64,000 bases of DNA, from the NCBI GenBank assembly GCA_937924505.1, contig CALDSR010000013.1, positions 124,001 through 188,000 of the forward strand, in the 5' to 3' direction. The notes beneath the pieces are model-generated. The model was not told the origin of the DNA. It was given only the letters and a program-made list of their open reading frames with translations, and ran no database searches. Positions 44,457-53,687 of the stretch are shown piece after piece; the first letter of the stretch is position 1; every line of letters starts with the position of its first letter. Origin of the DNA: an uncultured Granulosicoccus sp. (GTDB lineage: Bacteria > Pseudomonadota > Gammaproteobacteria > Granulosicoccales > Granulosicoccaceae). The translations under genes and the position numbers were made by a program.

Positions 44457-46646
44457 TTAACCAGTGCCTGTTTTTAAATAACCCGATGATCTATCAACAA
44501 ACAGCTCTTCCAATAAGGAATCAACACTAACGAAATTTTCCTCAAGATCTGCTGCCGGTTGCGGCCGACTAATGAGATATCCTTGCACCTCATCACAACC
44601 ATTAGCTCTTAGAAAATCCAATTGCTCAACTGTCTCTACCCCTTCCGCAAGCACCTTGATTTTCATACTGTGTGACATCGCTACGATAGCCTTGGCAATG
44701 GCGGCATCATCTCTACAGTAAGAAACGCCTTGAATGAACGACTGATCAATTTTCAATCGATCGATCGGGAAATTCTTCAACTGACTCAAACTTGAATAAC
44801 CTGTACCAAAATCATCGATACTCAACTCTACGCCGATTTTTTTCAGCTTGTTTAATGTATTCACAGTGCTAAGCGTATCATTTGCGAGTAGCGATTCAGT
44901 GATTTCAAGTTCAAGTTGATGCGCCGGCAACCCTGTCTCATCAAGAATTTTCTCGATCATTAACGGAAAATCCGGGCGAGCGAATTGCAGTACTGAAATA
45001 TTGACTGCCACTTTGTCAATAGGAAACCCTTGCGTGTTCCACTTTTGAACCTGAGCACAAGACGTTCCGAGAATCCATTCTCCTATTGGAACGATAAGCC
45101 CATTCTCTTCAGCAATCGAAATAAAATCATTGGGTGGCACATAACCAATATAGTTGCTGGTCCAACGTATCAATGCTTCCACCGCCGAGATCCGACCTGT
45201 CGCAAGATCTAGCTGAGGTTGATAATAAACAGTAAACTCATCATTATTCAAAGCAGAACGTAAACTCGCATCAATACGGTAAGCTTTCTGAGCAGCAGCA
45301 TCCATGGCTTTACAATGGGCTTTGAACATTTTTTTGCCATCATGCTTGGCACTGTACATAGCCATATCTGCATTACGCAGAAGATCTTCTGCAGTTGATC
45401 CATTATCTGGATACACTGATATTCCGATACTCGGTGATGTAAATATTTCCCTGTCGGCAACCGCATAAGGTTCCGACAAATTAGTGATGATTTTTTTCGC
45501 TAATAGCTTTGCGTCCCAAACGCTATTGACATCCGGGAGAAGAATGGTGAATTCATCGCCTCCCATTCGTGCAACCATCGAATCATTCTTGTCGCTACCC
45601 AATGATAAATCATACTTATCGTCCGTGATACTTTCCTGGAGTCGTTTTGCAACCGCTTGTAACAACAAATCTCCCACCTGATGCCCCAAGGTGTCATTTA
45701 TTCGTTTGAAATCATCAAGATCCAGAAAAAGCACCGCCAGTGTGAGATTGTTTTTTCTTGCAATAGTCAGACAGCTATCCAAATGGTCCCGAAATAAAAC
45801 GCGATTGGGAAGAGTGGTCAAACTATCGTAGTAAGCTAGCTGGTGTATCTTCTGTTCAGATCGGCGCACCTCAGTAAAATCCTGGACAACCGCCTGCAAT
45901 CGAATTAGTGAGCCATCATTATCCCGGGCGCATTCCATTTGTTGCCTGACGCTATACACATCATTATTCGGCAAGACAATTCTATGCTCGATTGAAGCAC
46001 TACTCAAAAATTCAAGATTCTGATTTATCCACGTGTCTACACGATTTCTATCATCGATATGAACTCTCGACAAAAACGCATGATGAGTTGGCTCTATTTC
46101 ATTAGGCTGATATCCAAGAATTTCGAACATCTGATCTGACCATGTCAGTCGCTCCTGCACTACGTCATACACCCAATTGCCCAACTTTGCGATACGCTGG
46201 GAAGCGGCAAGGGCTCTTTGATTTTCACTCAGCATTTCCGATGCCCGATTCGCGAGAATCAAATTTCGAACACGATGACACTGCAGTGTCCAATTGATCG
46301 GCTTGGTGGCAAAATCCGTTGCGCCAGCTTTATAGGCTTTATCGATCGTATCCTCCAAGTCGAGCCCTGTCAGCATAAGAACAGGCGTTGACGCAAATGC
46401 GGGCATTCGCCTGAGCTCGCTACACGTGTCAAAGCCATCGATGTTTGGCATTTCAATATCCAGGATGATCAGATCTGGCTTTGCTATTGGTAGTTGTGTC
46501 AGAGCGTCCAAACCATCCACCGCTTCGACAAAGACAAAGCCCGCCTGAGTCAAATATTTATTGGCAGTCACCCGTATAGACGCGTCGTCATCAACAACCA
46601 TGACTACGGCAGTCTCTTCAGTATCAATCGGCCTGTCTAAATCCAT
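44457..46646 (-). CDS. Receiver-PAS-GGDEF-EAL cyclic-di-GMP regulator
   Basis: A 729-residue protein. Receiver at residues 14-130 (VMVVDDD, phosphoacceptor D63 in LIILDIEMP, TKPINW), PAS at about 155-275 (GNWVYDVVQERLTWSDQMFEILGY), GGDEF at about 290-455 with intact RMGGDEFTIL, and EAL at 470-715 with intact VEALIRW and DDFGTGYSSLSQL. Both catalytic motifs are complete, so it could make and break cyclic-di-GMP. The phospho-donor is not adjacent; the H-NOX kinase at 59040 is 13 kb away. Nothing is co-transcribed with it. Confidence 0.95.
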   Translation of the reverse strand: MDLDRPIDTEETAVVMVVDDDASIRVTANKYLTQAGFVFVEAVDGLDALTQLPIAKPDLIILDIEMPNIDGFDTCSELRRMPAFASTPVLMLTGLDLEDTIDKAYKAGATDFATKPINWTLQCHRVRNLILANRASEMLSENQRALAASQRIAKLGNWVYDVVQERLTWSDQMFEILGYQPNEIEPTHHAFLSRVHIDDRNRVDTWINQNLEFLSSASIEHRIVLPNNDVYSVRQQMECARDNDGSLIRLQAVVQDFTEVRRSEQKIHQLAYYDSLTTLPNRVLFRDHLDSCLTIARKNNLTLAVLFLDLDDFKRINDTLGHQVGDLLLQAVAKRLQESITDDKYDLSLGSDKNDSMVARMGGDEFTILLPDVNSVWDAKLLAKKIITNLSEPYAVADREIFTSPSIGISVYPDNGSTAEDLLRNADMAMYSAKHDGKKMFKAHCKAMDAAAQKAYRIDASLRSALNNDEFTVYYQPQLDLATGRISAVEALIRWTSNYIGYVPPNDFISIAEENGLIVPIGEWILGTSCAQVQKWNTQGFPIDKVAVNISVLQFARPDFPLMIEKILDETGLPAHQLELEITESLLANDTLSTVNTLNKLKKIGVELSIDDFGTGYSSLSQLKNFPIDRLKIDQSFIQGVSYCRDDAAIAKAIVAMSHSMKIKVLAEGVETVEQLDFLRANGCDEVQGYLISRPQPAADLEENFVSVDSLLEELFVDRSSGYLKTGTG

Positions 46647-47039
46647 AACAATGCTTTAGTTTAAGGGCAAAAAATGGCACTCTGGAAAATATCCTGAATA
46701 GAATCAACATAATCAATTTTCAGCGATTCGATTCCACTACACGAGATAAAAACTGCCCAAGCTGCCAAGCTCGGAAATACATAAATTCCCAATCCTTACT
46801 GTCGCACCCTATCTGATCTATCGCGATCAGTAGCTGTCATAACTTTCCACTTTTCCAAGCTACTTTGAAATCTGTATTTTTATACCTCTGTGGTAATCAG
46901 TATCGTCCTTAAAACGATAAACTTGCCTCAAAAACGGTATAACTACATGAACTAATGCAAACAACCCAACGTCGTAACACCTAACTAACATGTACACCCG
47001 AGCACAAGCTTACGGTTAGCCAATAACGTACATCGCAGC
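46647..47039. other. Non-coding interval of 393 bases
   Basis: A+T-rich, with no open frame that looks real. The only structure seen is CTGATC ... GATCAG (46813-46830). It must contain the promoter of the GGDEF-EAL gene, near its right part on the minus strand, and the end of the nitrilase-family transcript. No RNA gene was recognised. Confidence 0.6.
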
Positions 47040-47900
47040 CTACTCCTTGCGGATTATCTTTAGATCTTTGTAGTTGGGATATTTGTCGGCGCCGAAGGTA
47101 TATCGAAGGCGCGTTTTGTTTATCATGGCCGTATCAATATCAGTCCAGAGCAATTCCTCGCCTTGACCTAGTGTTACCTCTTTCGCGGACTCGTCAATCC
47201 ACGGCGCACACACGATGGAAGCACCGAAATCCGTGCCAGCCCTATTGATGCTCAACCAATAGACCTGGTTCTCAAGGGCTCGCGCAATAACAAAGGCATG
47301 CCAGCTGTAAAAACTGAGATCTCGGAAAAATGCGACCGAATGAAGAATGCCGTGAACTTTATGGGTCTGCGCAAGAGTCATCGCCAGCTCTGGAAACCGC
47401 ATGTCGTAACATATGAGTGGAGCGAGACGCACACCCTTGACGTCGAAAAACAGTAATTTATCACCGCGAGTAAAGTAGTCCTTTTCCATCGACGCACCAA
47501 ACTGCGCCATGTGTAATTTGTCAAATACACCGCAAGCTTCGCCAGCGGAGTCGATCAGGAACTGACTGATATGAGCGTAACCACTCTCGCCTATACGGGG
47601 AGCGCCATAAAGCACAAAAGTGGCATGCTTATCCGCAATCACTGATAGTTTTTGAAATGACGCATCAGCTGCCGATTCGGCAAAATGATCCAGATTACTG
47701 AAACAGTGCTTTGTATAGGAGATGCTTGATAATTCTGGCAATACAACAACGTCGGCAGATCGGCGAGACAGTGCATCATCCAGTAACTGCGCAACACGAT
47801 CCAGATGTTCATCCCGCGCTGCAAGCGAACGCATGTCGAGAGGCACATCCAGTTGACATGATAATACCGTGATGCGGGGCTCGGGGTTCACGTTTAACAA
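47040..47900 (-). CDS. Carbon-nitrogen hydrolase (nitrilase superfamily)
   Basis: A 286-residue enzyme with the Glu-Lys-Cys triad: VVVLPELSS (Glu), FDKLHMAQFG (Lys) and LICYDMRFPE (Cys). These enzymes hydrolyse nitriles, amides or carbamoyl groups in the cytosol; the group includes omega-amidase and N-carbamoyl-amino-acid hydrolases, and the exact substrate cannot be told. The start is uncertain: TTG at 47900 or GTG at 47891, neither with a clear ribosome site. It is divergent from dinB. Confidence 0.88.
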   Translation of the reverse strand: MLNVNPEPRITVLSCQLDVPLDMRSLAARDEHLDRVAQLLDDALSRRSADVVVLPELSSISYTKHCFSNLDHFAESAADASFQKLSVIADKHATFVLYGAPRIGESGYAHISQFLIDSAGEACGVFDKLHMAQFGASMEKDYFTRGDKLLFFDVKGVRLAPLICYDMRFPELAMTLAQTHKVHGILHSVAFFRDLSFYSWHAFVIARALENQVYWLSINRAGTDFGASIVCAPWIDESAKEVTLGQGEELLWTDIDTAMINKTRLRYTFGADKYPNYKDLKIIRKE

Positions 47901-48032
47901 AATTCTATTACGCTCATGGTACGAGTATATACAGATAGCTCAATCGGCTGGATAGCAAGAAGCCTCGAATTGTGGGAAAGGCTTTGCTGCAATTTGTGTC
48001 GAGGCAGGTGTCTGTGTCCAGCGCGCCAATAA

Positions 48033-48048
48033 CTGATATATTTTACAG
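48033..48048 (+). promoter_or_regulatory. LexA (SOS) box before dinB
   Basis: The 16 bases are CTG, ten bases (ATATATTTTA), CAG, which is the gammaproteobacterial LexA consensus CTG-N10-CAG with an A/T-rich centre. It ends 13 bases before the dinB ATG and directly abuts the -10 element. This predicts induction of DNA polymerase IV after DNA damage. Confidence 0.9.
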
Positions 48049-48054
48049 TATACT
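48049..48054 (+). promoter_or_regulatory. dinB -10 element, probably leaderless transcript
   Basis: TATACT lies immediately after the SOS box. The start point would fall about 6-8 bases downstream, essentially at the ATG at 48062, and no Shine-Dalgarno sequence is present. No good -35 is seen, as in many LexA-controlled promoters. The transcript may therefore begin with the start codon. Confidence 0.55.
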
Positions 48055-48061
48055 AATCACC

Positions 48062-49321
48062 ATGGCGATAGAGGTAACAAAGAGCGGATGGCCACGTATC
48101 CTGGCGCATGCCGATATGGATGCATTTTATGCCTCTGTAGAACAGCTGGACGACCCTTCCCTGCGCGGTCGTGCACTCATAGTTGGCCCCAATAGCTATC
48201 GCGGTGTCGTGCTGACCGCCAGCTATGAAGCCCGCCAATTTGGGGTAAAGAGTGCGATGCCCATGGCTGAAGCACGACGACGCTGCCCCGACATGACTAT
48301 CGTCCCCCCTCGCTTTGAGCGTTATCAGGAAATATCATCCACGATCATGTCGGTGTTCGAGGACTTCTCACCGCATGTCGAAGCGATTTCTCTTGACGAA
48401 GCATTTCTGGATATGAGCGGAGCAGAACAGATTTTCGGCCCACCAGCACATATGGCCAAACAGATCCAGAATGCGGTTACAGAGGCCACCAATGGTTTAA
48501 CCGCTTCTGTCGGTATTTCTAGTACCAAATATGTGGCAAAAGTTGCCAGTGATTTCAACAAACCCCATGGCCTGACAGTTGTTGCACCCAAGGACGCGGT
48601 TGAATGGCTTGATCCGATGCCCGTCAAGCGACTATGGGGCGCGGGACCAAAAACCATCCCTCGACTGGAGAGTTTAGGGCTCTATACAATCGGCGATGTT
48701 CGCCGTGCCGATCCGATTTGGATTCATCGCCATCTTGGACGTGCAGGCAGCCATTTCCAGTCACTGGCTAATGCTCGGGATCCACGTCGTGTGGCACGTA
48801 AACGGGTTGCCCGCAGCATGGGATCGGATAGAACACTAACCGATAACATCAGCAAACGCGAAGATATTGAATACCATCTCAGGCGTTCAGCTGATCGCAT
48901 CGGAAGTCGATTGAGAGACAAGAACTATCAGTGTCGTGGTGTTCGGGTAAAACTGAAAACAAGTGACTTCAAAATATTCAGCAGACAAGCATTACTCACT
49001 GGACCTACCGATTCTTCACAAATACTGTTCGAAACCGGATGCAGTTTGCTTGATCAGTTTGACCATAAACAGCAGTATCGATTGGTTGGACTTGCCGCAT
49101 ACGACCTCATTCGGGAAGACGAAATATCACAACTGGATCTGTTCTCGGAACAAGGCAAACCACAGGCACTGGAACGCACGATCGATCAACTGGTAAAACG
49201 CTTTGGCAATGATGTTATCAAACGCGCCATCGATATCGGCGGTAGGGGAACTATATCAACTGTGTCACCGACCTTGGATTTCATTGATACTGATGAATAT
49301 GATGAAGTAGATGAGATTTGA
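48062..49321 (+). CDS. dinB: DNA polymerase IV (DinB)
   Basis: A 419-residue Y-family polymerase for translesion synthesis. Catalytic blocks: AHADMDAFYASVEQLDD (first Asp), RGVVLTASYEAR, FGVKSAMPMAEARRRCP, VEAISLDEAFLDMSG (second and third acidic residues), ASVGISSTKYVAKVASDFNKP. The C-terminal DEISQLDLF resembles a sliding-clamp binding peptide. The protein is longer than E. coli DinB (351) because of an acidic tail (DFIDTDEYDEVDEI). The open frame extends to 47972, but the SOS box falls inside that part and ATG 48062 is used. Confidence 0.96.
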   Translation: MAIEVTKSGWPRILAHADMDAFYASVEQLDDPSLRGRALIVGPNSYRGVVLTASYEARQFGVKSAMPMAEARRRCPDMTIVPPRFERYQEISSTIMSVFEDFSPHVEAISLDEAFLDMSGAEQIFGPPAHMAKQIQNAVTEATNGLTASVGISSTKYVAKVASDFNKPHGLTVVAPKDAVEWLDPMPVKRLWGAGPKTIPRLESLGLYTIGDVRRADPIWIHRHLGRAGSHFQSLANARDPRRVARKRVARSMGSDRTLTDNISKREDIEYHLRRSADRIGSRLRDKNYQCRGVRVKLKTSDFKIFSRQALLTGPTDSSQILFETGCSLLDQFDHKQQYRLVGLAAYDLIREDEISQLDLFSEQGKPQALERTIDQLVKRFGNDVIKRAIDIGGRGTISTVSPTLDFIDTDEYDEVDEI

Positions 49322-49631
49322 ACCGTTACTAATTTCGCCATTGTTAAAATGACGGAGGAATCAACAACCATCGGAATTCTCGGGTTTTTTCTCTCAACTC
49401 AACTAAGTTCTGCCAAACAAATATCACGGAAGTATCACGTACCCAAGAAAACAAGCATCGCTTCAAGCCCGACTTTGACATCCAATCAGTACTCTTTACG
49501 TATCTTGTATATTAGGATGGCTGGAAAAATAAAAGTTAACGCTCGATCCTTTCCATGCTTTAACTTTGAGCACTAAAACTTATGACCAAATATGTCGTCA
49601 GATAGATATTCGTCAGGAAGTTCGAATCATC
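49322..49631. other. Non-coding interval of 310 bases
   Basis: A+T-rich. A T-run (GGGTTTTTTC at about 49383-49392) after a loose stem may end the dinB transcript. A 75-codon open frame from 49349 has a good ribosome-like site (GGAGG follows the start rather than precedes it) but composition unlike a gene. Nothing else is recognised. Confidence 0.55.
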
Positions 49632-50939
49632 ATGAACGCACAACGAATCGACAAATCTGCAAACTCACTCATATTTGTGATAATTTTTCTTGTCTCAGCA
49701 TGCAGCGCCAGTAACTCTCAATCTGATCTGACGGCGGCTATTCCAGCCGCACCGACGAACCCGGAGCAATCTCCAGCGTTGGCCGCAGCACAACTTGATC
49801 CGTACAGCCTTCCACTGGCAGATATCGATGACTTCGAATTCATCGGTGGGTTCAGATTACCCGCAAAGGAATATGGCAGCACCAGCTTTAATTATGCAAA
49901 AGGGGTTATCGAGCAAGCTGGCAATTCGCTGTTTATCGTCGGTCATCAGCATCATGACATGATTGCCGAATTTGCCATTCCCGAGCTGGTCAATAGTGAG
50001 ATTGTCAGCGAGCTGATCATCGCAGATAATCCAATTCAACTACCTGTTTCAGTACTCGGTGCAGCCAGCTCGGGCAACAGCCAAAGCATTGACGATATTA
50101 CCGGACTTGAAGTGATTGATGATCGACTGATTATCAATGCGATGGAATATTACGATGCTCCAGCGGATAATAGTCATACGACTTTGATCGCAGATAATGC
50201 CTTTGAACTCGCAACATCCGACATTGGCGGGTATTACGAACTGCGAGGTGCTGCTCATGCTGGAGGTTGGTTGTCGGCAATCCCTCCAGAATGGCAGACC
50301 ATACTTGGAGGCGACTACATGACCGGGCACTCCAGCGGCGATCCGATCATCAGCCGTCTGAGTGTCGGGCCTTCCGCCTTTGTGGTCAAAAGCTCGGAAT
50401 TCCTACAGGCAAACGCGGGCAACCGTAAAATTAAAACAACAAAGCTAATGGATTTTTCGGTGAGACGTCCACTCCACGAAGATCTCTTCAATGAGTCTCG
50501 CAGCAATGATCTATGGACGCATACCTCGAACGCAGTTTATGGCTTTATTTTACCGGGCACTCGTACCTACGCTACCTTCGGTCACACCAGTGGTATTACA
50601 TCTGGTGTCGGGTACAAGATTACTCAGGATAACGGCAATGTTTGCCCGGGATACTGCTCAAACCTCAGATCAGATCAGATGAATTACTACTGGTTGTGGG
50701 ATGTAGCCGACCTGGCCGCAGTGAAAAGAGGCCGGAAAATATCCAGCTCAATTAAGCCATATGCCTATGGAAAATTTAACGTACCTTACCAAACCAGCGA
50801 CACGGTCAACCGTGTTGGTGGCGCAAGTTTTGACGAATCCACCGGCACCTTACTATTCAGTGTTCTGATGGCTGACACTGAACAAGGGGAAAATACCAAT
50901 CCTCCGATTATCGCTGCTTACCAATTAAATATTCAGTGA
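49632..50939 (+). CDS. Lipoprotein of unknown function
   Basis: A 435-residue protein. The lipobox LVSAC with Cys24 follows a hydrophobic segment (SLIFVIIFLVSAC), so it should be a membrane-anchored lipoprotein. After a low-complexity Pro/Ala linker the body has a beta-rich pattern with repeated short blocks, as in a beta-propeller (DFEFIGGFRLP, IEQAGNSLFIVGHQHHDM, IDDITGLEVIDDRLIINAME, GRKISSSIKPYAYGKF). A VCPGYC pair could form a disulfide. No family recognised. AGGAAG lies upstream of ATG 49632. Confidence 0.7.
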   Translation: MNAQRIDKSANSLIFVIIFLVSACSASNSQSDLTAAIPAAPTNPEQSPALAAAQLDPYSLPLADIDDFEFIGGFRLPAKEYGSTSFNYAKGVIEQAGNSLFIVGHQHHDMIAEFAIPELVNSEIVSELIIADNPIQLPVSVLGAASSGNSQSIDDITGLEVIDDRLIINAMEYYDAPADNSHTTLIADNAFELATSDIGGYYELRGAAHAGGWLSAIPPEWQTILGGDYMTGHSSGDPIISRLSVGPSAFVVKSSEFLQANAGNRKIKTTKLMDFSVRRPLHEDLFNESRSNDLWTHTSNAVYGFILPGTRTYATFGHTSGITSGVGYKITQDNGNVCPGYCSNLRSDQMNYYWLWDVADLAAVKRGRKISSSIKPYAYGKFNVPYQTSDTVNRVGGASFDESTGTLLFSVLMADTEQGENTNPPIIAAYQLNIQ

Positions 50940-51061
50940 CCGAAAGTCCACCAGAACATCAAAATCACTGGCAACTCGAATAACGCCTGATCACTGGAAC
51001 GAGGCGGTCCTTATACTTGTTCTGGTGCAATCGCAGGCCCTGTTGTCAAATTAGCAAGAAT

Positions 51062-52423
51062 TTAGCTCGCACACGCCCTAATCTGACCATAACAAACACG
51101 CAAACGCCAGCCCAGAAGGAAACTGGCAACAGTCAGCCCAACGATAAAACCGAACCACAAGCCATAAACCCCCCAATCGAGCACATGAGCAGCAAATACG
51201 CCTAGCCCAAACGCGATGGCCCAATAAGAAAATGCATTGATCAACATAGGCACCCGAGTATCACCAATACCTCTTAACATACCCAGCAATGTTGCCTGCG
51301 CACCATCAGACAGTTGAAACACCGCACCGAGCAGTAAGAGGCCAGCCGCAAACTGCCGTAATTCTTCATCACTGGTGTACAAACCAGCAATCGAATGACG
51401 AAATAAAATCAATAAACTGGCGGTGAACATCGCCATTATCACAGTAAGCAAAATACCAGTAACAATACGCAATTTGAGAGCCTGCCATTGCTGTGCGCCA
51501 TATACCCGTCCCATACGCGCTGTCAACGCGAATGAGAGCCCGAGTGGCAGCATGTAACAGAATGCTGAGGCGCTAATGGCAATATTGTGAGCACCCGATT
51601 CCAGCGTTCCAATGATGCCTGCTTGAACGCCAGTTGCGACAAATAAGCCTGCCTCAAAGACCAGGGCCAAAAAAATCGGCACTGACAAAATCACCATTGG
51701 CTTTAGATGAACCCAAACCGGCCGATCAAAACCGCTAAACAAGTTGTAACGAGCAAAGCGTTGGCCACACAACATCCACAACAAAGCAATGGACATCGCT
51801 AACATGACAAATGATGTCGACAAACCTATGCCGATCATGCCCAACCGTGGAAACCCAAACCAACCCAAACCAAGCGCCAGATTAACCAATATGTTGACAC
51901 AAAGACCAAGCACTTGTACCAATAGAACCGGACGTGTCAGCCCTGTTGCTTCACAAACATTACGACTAGCCAGCACCAGAGCAAAGAATGGCAAGCTCCA
52001 ACAAGCCGTATAGAGGTACTGCCGCATAGGGGATATCAGTTCAGGCTGAAACGGAATACTGTCAAGCTTGTAGGCGAGCAACAATAACAAGAGCGTTGCA
52101 ACTATTCCTGTAAATAGTCCTAACCATAAGCCTTGACGAAATATGGTTCCAACAAAGCCACGCCGACGCTCTCCAATCAATTTTGACAGCGTCGGAGACA
52201 AACCTGCCATCAATCCGATACACAGCAATGAAACAAAGAACCAAAGACCTCCCGCTATACCGCCTGCAGCCAGCTCCGCCCGTCCAAGTCGGCCCGCGAC
52301 CAGGGCATCGACCAAGCCGTTGCCCATCTGCAACAATTGGGCACCGATCAACGGCAGCGCCAACGCCAATGTACGGCGCAAGTCTGCAAGCAAAGTACTT
52401 TGCTTGAAACCAAATAGAGTCAT
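51062..52423 (-). CDS. MATE-family multidrug/sodium efflux transporter
   Basis: A 453-residue protein with 12 hydrophobic segments. MATE hallmarks: ALALPLIGAQLLQMGNGLVDALVAGRLG at the start, LSPTLSKLIGERRRG, GARLMG-type loop LSFALTARMGRVYGAQQW, and LLGMLRGIGDTRVPMLINAFSYWAIA in the C-half. It exports cationic compounds against sodium or proton flow. It is divergent from the GST gene at 52590; a second MATE lies at 61469. The 165-base gap to the GST gene holds their promoters. Confidence 0.94.
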   Translation of the reverse strand: MTLFGFKQSTLLADLRRTLALALPLIGAQLLQMGNGLVDALVAGRLGRAELAAGGIAGGLWFFVSLLCIGLMAGLSPTLSKLIGERRRGFVGTIFRQGLWLGLFTGIVATLLLLLLAYKLDSIPFQPELISPMRQYLYTACWSLPFFALVLASRNVCEATGLTRPVLLVQVLGLCVNILVNLALGLGWFGFPRLGMIGIGLSTSFVMLAMSIALLWMLCGQRFARYNLFSGFDRPVWVHLKPMVILSVPIFLALVFEAGLFVATGVQAGIIGTLESGAHNIAISASAFCYMLPLGLSFALTARMGRVYGAQQWQALKLRIVTGILLTVIMAMFTASLLILFRHSIAGLYTSDEELRQFAAGLLLLGAVFQLSDGAQATLLGMLRGIGDTRVPMLINAFSYWAIAFGLGVFAAHVLDWGVYGLWFGFIVGLTVASFLLGWRLRVCYGQIRACAS

Positions 52424-52589
52424 TTAAACCGGAAAATGTGAAATCAGGTCAGCGGCTGCGCAGTGTACGTGAATCGATAGTCCAGCGCACTGAAGCGAAT
52501 AGTTTGATCAGCGGCATTTCAAGGTGAAACGAAAGCAGCTGCTTGATGTATATTCATCAAAAAAAGCAACAGAATCAAGGATTCACAAA

Positions 52590-53531
52590 ATGAGCGCAAG
52601 CCACACTGAAATCATCTATCACAACTACCCGCAGTCACCTGTCGCTGAGAAAGTCAGGGTAGCTTTCGGAATCAAGAAACTCGCCTGGCGAAATGTGGAA
52701 ATTCCTCGCTTACCCCCCAAACCCATGCTCACAACACTCACCGGTGGCTATCGACGAACACCGGTCATGCAGATCGGCGCCGATATCTATTGCGATAGCC
52801 AGTGCATCATTCGAGAACTTGAGCATCGTTACCCCGTGCCATCACTTATGCCGTCAGAAGATGCAGGCTTGATGTGGTGTCTGAGTCGGTGGACAGATGG
52901 CGCCTGGTTCGATCTCGCGGTCAAAATCGTACTCGGGTCAGCGGGTGATTCACTCCCACAGGATTTCGCCGAAGATAGAGGCCGTCTGTATCTTGGTGAA
53001 AATTGGGCAGAAGGATTACGTACAGCAAATGCCCAACTCCCGCATCTGGTGTCGCAACTACGGGCTCCATTGTCATGGCTTGACAATCAGTTAAGCGATG
53101 GCCGTACCTACCTGCTTGGATCAGCACCTGCTGCGATTGATGCTCAATTTTTCCATGTTGTCTGGTTTGTTCGAGGTCGATGGAGCGACGGCCCTGCGAT
53201 GCTTTCAGAATTCCCAGCACTTGAACGCTGGGAACAAAGCATCGTGTCCCTTGGACATGGAACATCAGTGAATTTGGGTCCCGAAGAAGCGATCCAAGTT
53301 GCATTGAATTCAGAACCTGTAACACCCATGGGAGTTGCTGATCATGATCCGCAAGGATTGCAAGTCGGTCAAAATGTCACGGTTAGTCCAGATGTCAATG
53401 GCGGCGAACAACCTGTACAGGGCACGGTACGCATGGCTAATTCACACACCATCGCCATCGATCGAACAAGCACGGAGATTGGTACAGTATGTGTTCATTT
53501 TCCAAGAACCGGGTACCGTGTCGAGAGTTGA
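52590..53531 (+). CDS. Glutathione S-transferase with extra C-terminal domain
   Basis: A 313-residue protein. Residues 5-80 are a thioredoxin-like GST N-domain (IIYHNYPQSPVAEKVRVAFGIK, RTPVMQIGADIYCDSQCIIRELE) with the cis-Pro and SQ/SC loop for glutathione; the helical C-domain spans 90-215. The last 85-90 residues form an added beta-rich piece (VGQNVTVSPDVNGGEQPVQGTVRMAN, TSTEIGTVCVHFPRTGYRV). ATG at 52590 has AAGGA 8 bases upstream; the open frame reaches 22 codons further. Role in detoxification is likely but the substrate is unknown. Confidence 0.86.
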   Translation: MSASHTEIIYHNYPQSPVAEKVRVAFGIKKLAWRNVEIPRLPPKPMLTTLTGGYRRTPVMQIGADIYCDSQCIIRELEHRYPVPSLMPSEDAGLMWCLSRWTDGAWFDLAVKIVLGSAGDSLPQDFAEDRGRLYLGENWAEGLRTANAQLPHLVSQLRAPLSWLDNQLSDGRTYLLGSAPAAIDAQFFHVVWFVRGRWSDGPAMLSEFPALERWEQSIVSLGHGTSVNLGPEEAIQVALNSEPVTPMGVADHDPQGLQVGQNVTVSPDVNGGEQPVQGTVRMANSHTIAIDRTSTEIGTVCVHFPRTGYRVES

Positions 53532-53687
53532 TGTAAGTATTAATACATCGAGACAATGCTGACCATATTCAAGCCGGTAGTATATCTCGGACCAGGCAAT
53601 TATTTTTGCACACAAACTAAAGAGTAGGTTTCTTGAAACTTCAATAGTTTCTCCAAATCCAGACATGCTGTTTTATGAGTGACTAAT

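Noticed and set aside
49349..49576. A 75-codon open frame after dinB
   Set aside because: The GGAGG-like sequence is inside the frame rather than before it, and the Ser/Thr/Lys composition with no pattern suggests chance.
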